A stretch of DNA of 64,000 bases. It comes from Himantopus leucocephalus (Eukaryota; Chordata; Aves; Charadriiformes; Recurvirostridae). The stretch's first letter is position 1; every line of letters begins with the position of its first letter. The notes beneath the pieces are model-generated. The model did no database searches and was not told the origin of the DNA. It worked only from the letters and a program-made list of their open reading frames with translations. The stretch covers positions 205,358,563 through 205,422,562 of the forward strand of contig RSEF01000001.1 in the NCBI GenBank assembly GCA_003993805.1, written 5' to 3'. Position numbers and translations under genes: made by a program. Of this stretch, positions 60,210 to 64,000 are shown piece after piece.

Positions 60210-61029
60210 AAGACAACAAAAATAAACAGAACTAAGATTAATCAAGACAGGAAACAAATACCATCAAGCATGTGGTATAAAATAAAGGCAGTATCATATA
60301 GTTGCAGCATATCCATTGGCTGCGGTAACATTTTGTTGATGCAGTGGGCTTACCTATAAGCAGTCATAAATAATAATCTAATCACATATCAGCAGGTAAT
60401 ATTTCATTACTCAGTTACACACATGGTATCACATTCAATTGACTTCCAGGTGTATTTGCCAACTGAAAACAGCTATTAGCCACATTAAGTAGGACAAGCA
60501 GGCAGGGGAAATTGATGAAAACAGCCTTAAATTAAAAGCTACAACCTCTGGTAGTTTCATAACAGTAACAAAAGAAGATGACACCAGCTAAAAGTAAGGT
60601 AGGTGTTATGTTGAAAAAACAAAGTGTTAGACAGCTAGAATTCCTATATAAATTCAGCCAAGTTGGCCCATCCTTGGCTTTAGAGTGTAAACAGTGTTTT
60701 CATGAATACATTCCAGCAATAAAGAAAGATCTTGAGGAACTGCTGCTGATGCTCTGCACCTTCCAAGAGCAGGTCTGGAAAACCAGCATTCACAAATTTA
60801 AAAAATGGGACTGTAGGGTTCTGTATTGTTAGTTGAAACAAATTCCACAATAGTTTGAGGCAATGAAGGTGAAGTCTTGGTGATGATCCATCTCAAGTTA
60901 GATGTTTAAAAATCAGTGCTTAAAGATTCATCCCCAAATTGCATTTCTCTCCACTAACTACAAAGAGAGCTTAGGGTAACTACACAAAGACTCCTTCATC
61001 GTCAATGCCTGTCAGGTGTTTGGTTGGGT

Positions 61030-61030
<1 letters not shown>

Positions 61031-61066
<36 letters not shown>

Positions 61067-61078
61067 NCTTGTAACACA
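61031..61078. repeat. Poly-C homopolymer with an ambiguous base
   Basis: Forty-six C, one N and one more C. The length is probably not reliable because homopolymers this long are commonly mis-sized, and the N marks local uncertainty. The minus strand is a G run able to form quadruplexes. Confidence 0.9.
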
Positions 61079-63054
61079 CACTGCATTACTCCTAGAATAG
61101 GGGAGACATTTCAGAGGCTGGGAGAGTGCTAAAGTCAACATTTGAAGAGTTCAGACAGGCCAGCAGTAGCTCAGAGACTTTTCAACAGAAGCATATAGTT
61201 TCCAATAGGTGAGTTTCAAAGTACTATGGCTATAATGAATTAAAGGATTTCACCTTTGTCTCCCACATACCTCCCCAGAAACACGACAATTGTCTGGGTT
61301 TGCTCAGCTTCCACAAACAACAGCCTCTCACAGACAGCATTCAGAGGCATTTCAGCCTACCTCTCCCCACCCCTTCGCTTCAGATAGATTTACAGAAAAT
61401 TAGTTTGCAAGCTACTCTGAATTCAAGAACACAGCATGTCTTGTGCCTATCAGCCAGGACCCCCTAAAAGTGCTCACAGATTTCTTTGCTCTGAAATTCC
61501 TCATGAAGGTTTTTTCCTCAACTTTGTTAATTCATTTGCATCTCAGAGACCATCTTTCTTTGGCATTTACAGCACAGCGCACCAATAAACAAAAATCACA
61601 TTGTCAAGGTTTCTAGAGAAGAGCAGCCACAGGTGAAAAGGCCATCGTATCCATTATGTGACAGATTTTTTTAAGATCTTCCTAACTCTGATTTGGGTCA
61701 TACTGCATGAGGAAGAAAATTAAGGCATTTCTTTGCAGTTGTCTTCCGCATCACACTCCCATTCTGAGTAATGTCAAAAACCTTTCTACTTTACAGCAGA
61801 ATTATGTATAATCAGTAAGTCACATACAATAATACAGAGCATCAGTCAAAGTACACAACAGTTCAGGGAAAATGAGGACATGTAATTGGTATATGAATGC
61901 AAGGTTATTTTTTTTCTTGAGTTATTGGAATGTAAGTGTAGCCTCCCTTCACTGGTTCCATAAACTACATTCCCCTCAGATCATTCTGGTTGACTGTGTG
62001 GGGTTATACTTCAGCAGGTAAAAACCCGAGGGGGCACCCAAGATTTTCTTTGGCTTGGACAGAACCTTTTCTGAGCCTCCTTCAGAATGCAGAATCTATG
62101 TGGGCTATTACCTCTGTAGCTCTCTGAAAACAGTCCTGGAAGCAAAGGTACCTTCCTATCCCGCTAGGTTATTTTTCCAAGATAAAAGTTTATTTTTCAT
62201 TAGCATACATATATAGAGAAAGTCTCTGTAGGTTAACAGCCCTACGGGGGCACAGGAAAGACCCTTAATACCAGAGATACTTATAAAACATACTAGCCAG
62301 ATTTTCAAATATTTGTTTCCACCCCCTTTTTTTTCCAGCTGATCTTTCATCAATCAGACCAGCCTTTCTTTCAGGATTTGCTTTGGAGATCATTGTATGT
62401 TAAACAGAGGAACTGTTACAATTTTATCAGTGTTTTTATTAGTGTTCTATGTTACTATTACACACACAGCAATTACAGAAGTTATAAAGTGGCACTACAA
62501 CTAAGTATTATGACTAGAAATACTTATGCACACCTGAATATAAATCCTGTAGAAGACTGGCACCATGTAAGCTGTGGTATTACACACATCATTCACCCAT
62601 CCTTTAATTCCACCAGCCAGTGGTGGAACTGTCAGTTGTTCTCAGTCATTGTTCCTTCTTCTCCCTGTCAGCCACCTCCTTGCAGTGTGAAAGGCTGAGA
62701 AGCAGAACCTGTGCACCCCCTCCTCATAAGCCCCATTTCTTACAATTCACCTCTCACTGTACACCAATACAGCTGCCTTCCTGTTACCACAGCTTCACAA
62801 GGATTTACTTCCACATACAATCACTCCTTCCTGTCTCCCTGTGCAGAAGGGGATTAAAAAAATGTATCAGTGCCTCAGGGTGTAGTTAAAGGGTACCTTG
62901 TCTTCAGTGACAAGGTTAGCTCAAGGTGCTTCCCCACCACTGTTTGCTCCTGAGGTCACACTGCAGTTCTCCATCTCCTGCAACACTGTGGGGGTGCATT
63001 ATAAACCAGGGGGCTTATTCAAAAGTTATTCCCAATAGTAGTATGCTTTTTTTG

Positions 63055-63087
63055 TTTTGTTTTTTTTTTTTTTTTTTTTTCTTNTTT
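63055..63087. repeat. Poly-T run with an ambiguous base
   Basis: A T-rich run with single G and C interruptions and an N at 63084. It could be a minus-strand poly-A tail, but no retroelement is recognisable next to it. Confidence 0.75.
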
Positions 63088-64000
63088 AAACCCAATCCAT
63101 TTCACCAATCTGCTTTAGAGCAGAGACCCAAAAAGCATCTGAAAAGCACTTCATTTAAAAAAAAACAGGCTGCAAATTGCAAAGCACAGGAAAGAAAAGC
63201 AGTGGGGAAGAGGGGATGGCAAAGCTTTATTGCTGAGAACAATACATCATGAAACTATACTCTTCAGCTGACTTGCTCCATCTCCTTTGAGCATATATCA
63301 TGCTTGCTAAGCCAAAACATGGTGCTTCAATTCTAGCAAAAGTATGTCTGTACCTGGATTGATGCAGAAAAAGCCACCACACTTGGGAGAGACAGCCTTA
63401 CACCAAGTGTCCTAGTGACATTTCCTCTCCTTCCCAAAAAAGCCTTTGTCTTTCATATCTGCCCCAACCCTCCCCCCTACCTTTCCAAATCCTCCAACTA
63501 TCTCTTCACCTCCCCATATTCTTCCTGCTGCTTGCAGATCTAGCCACCAACCTTTGCCCCTTCTTGCTGTATTCCCATGGTCTCTCAGGCTTGTTTTTAT
63601 GCTTGTGGAAAGTCATATGACTTCTGGGACACTCCAGAGATTGATACAGGCACTGATTAGATACTAGTAAAGTCTCACTATCTTCTCCCTGAAGGGTGGC
63701 ACAGTTAAGATTGTAGGACCGTATTCAGGCAGCCTGAATTCCATCCAAATGCTCTGGCCGCAGTGTTTCCTACTAGCTGGCTCTAAACAGCTCTCATCAA
63801 TGCAATGTAGAGGATCTAACAAAGGCAATTCAGCGACTGCTGAAGTGCCCACCTCTCTCCAATAAACAGAGTGACCCAAGCAGAATTTAAGTTAACCGAG
63901 CATGGCTCTTCATGCTATTATGCCATCAGTGCAGATCACTCCAGCTAAACATCAAGTTTGGGCTATCTGTACTGATGTGATGGCTCATTTACTCCTAACT

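Larger units (their letters stand above)
60210..64000 (-). other. GJB6 5' intron or upstream DNA
   Basis: AT-rich DNA upstream of the GJB6 coding exon with no CpG island and no recognisable first exon, so the GJB6 promoter probably lies beyond the window edge. Several minus-strand donor-like sites exist (for example TATAG|GTAAGC at 60348-60355) but none has other support. Homopolymer runs at 61031-61078 and near 63061-63083 are listed separately. Confidence 0.45.

Noticed and set aside
60348..60355. Minus-strand splice donor TATAG|GTAAGC as a GJB6 exon 1 end
   Set aside because: It would leave an intron of only about 145 bp and there is no CpG island or promoter signal upstream. Known beta-connexin introns are longer.
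1..64000. tRNA, rRNA, CRISPR, operon or bacterial features
   Set aside because: Nothing of the kind is seen. The window is vertebrate nuclear DNA with intron-containing connexin genes.

Overview
The window is vertebrate nuclear DNA, almost certainly from a bird. Three intact connexin (gap-junction) genes lie on the minus strand: GJA3 (20669-22204, the orthologue of chicken Cx56 and mammalian Cx46), GJB2 (41177-41854, Cx26) and GJB6 (59394-60185, Cx30). This is the order of the GJA3-GJB2-GJB6 cluster in other amniotes. The avian assignment rests on the Cx56-type GJA3 tail and on CR1 LINE fragments ending in the ATTCTATGATTCT-type 3' terminus. Each protein is encoded in one exon preceded by a 3' splice site 17-22 nt upstream of the ATG, the usual connexin layout of a non-coding first exon, an intron and a single coding exon.

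Layout: 1-14.9 kb has no recognisable gene. It holds a purine-rich stretch (3.8-5.0 kb), a weak decayed coding-like block (about 6.1-7.1 kb), a CR1 tail and old palindromic repeats. 14.9-20.7 kb is AT-rich DNA downstream of GJA3 that probably includes its 3' UTR. A short hAT-type DNA transposon with matching TIRs and a near-perfect 8-bp target duplication sits 175 bp past the stop codon. 22.2-28.8 kb is AT-rich probable GJA3 intron, followed by a CpG island at 28.8-30.1 kb, the likely GJA3 promoter and exon 1. 30.1-41.2 kb is spacer with an old CR1 copy and a 52-bp tandem duplication. GJB2 follows, with a 2.45-kb intron and a second CpG island (43.8-44.85 kb) carrying a TTAAAA box, GC boxes and a good splice donor. 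44.85-58.4 kb is spacer with an ancient L3-like CR1 copy, a 100-N assembly gap and G-rich DNA. GJB6 lies at 59.4-60.2 kb. The remaining 4 kb is its 5' intronic or upstream DNA; no GJB6 first exon could be recognised.

The three proteins are hemichannel subunits. GJA3 is the lens-fibre connexin; GJB2 and GJB6 co-assemble in cochlear supporting cells and epithelia. The most notable signal is that GJB2 and GJB6 share two long, perfectly identical nucleotide runs (98 and 87 bp) within the first 94 codons while their 3' halves differ freely. This suggests recent gene conversion between the paralogues. No evidence of an undescribed multi-gene system was seen.
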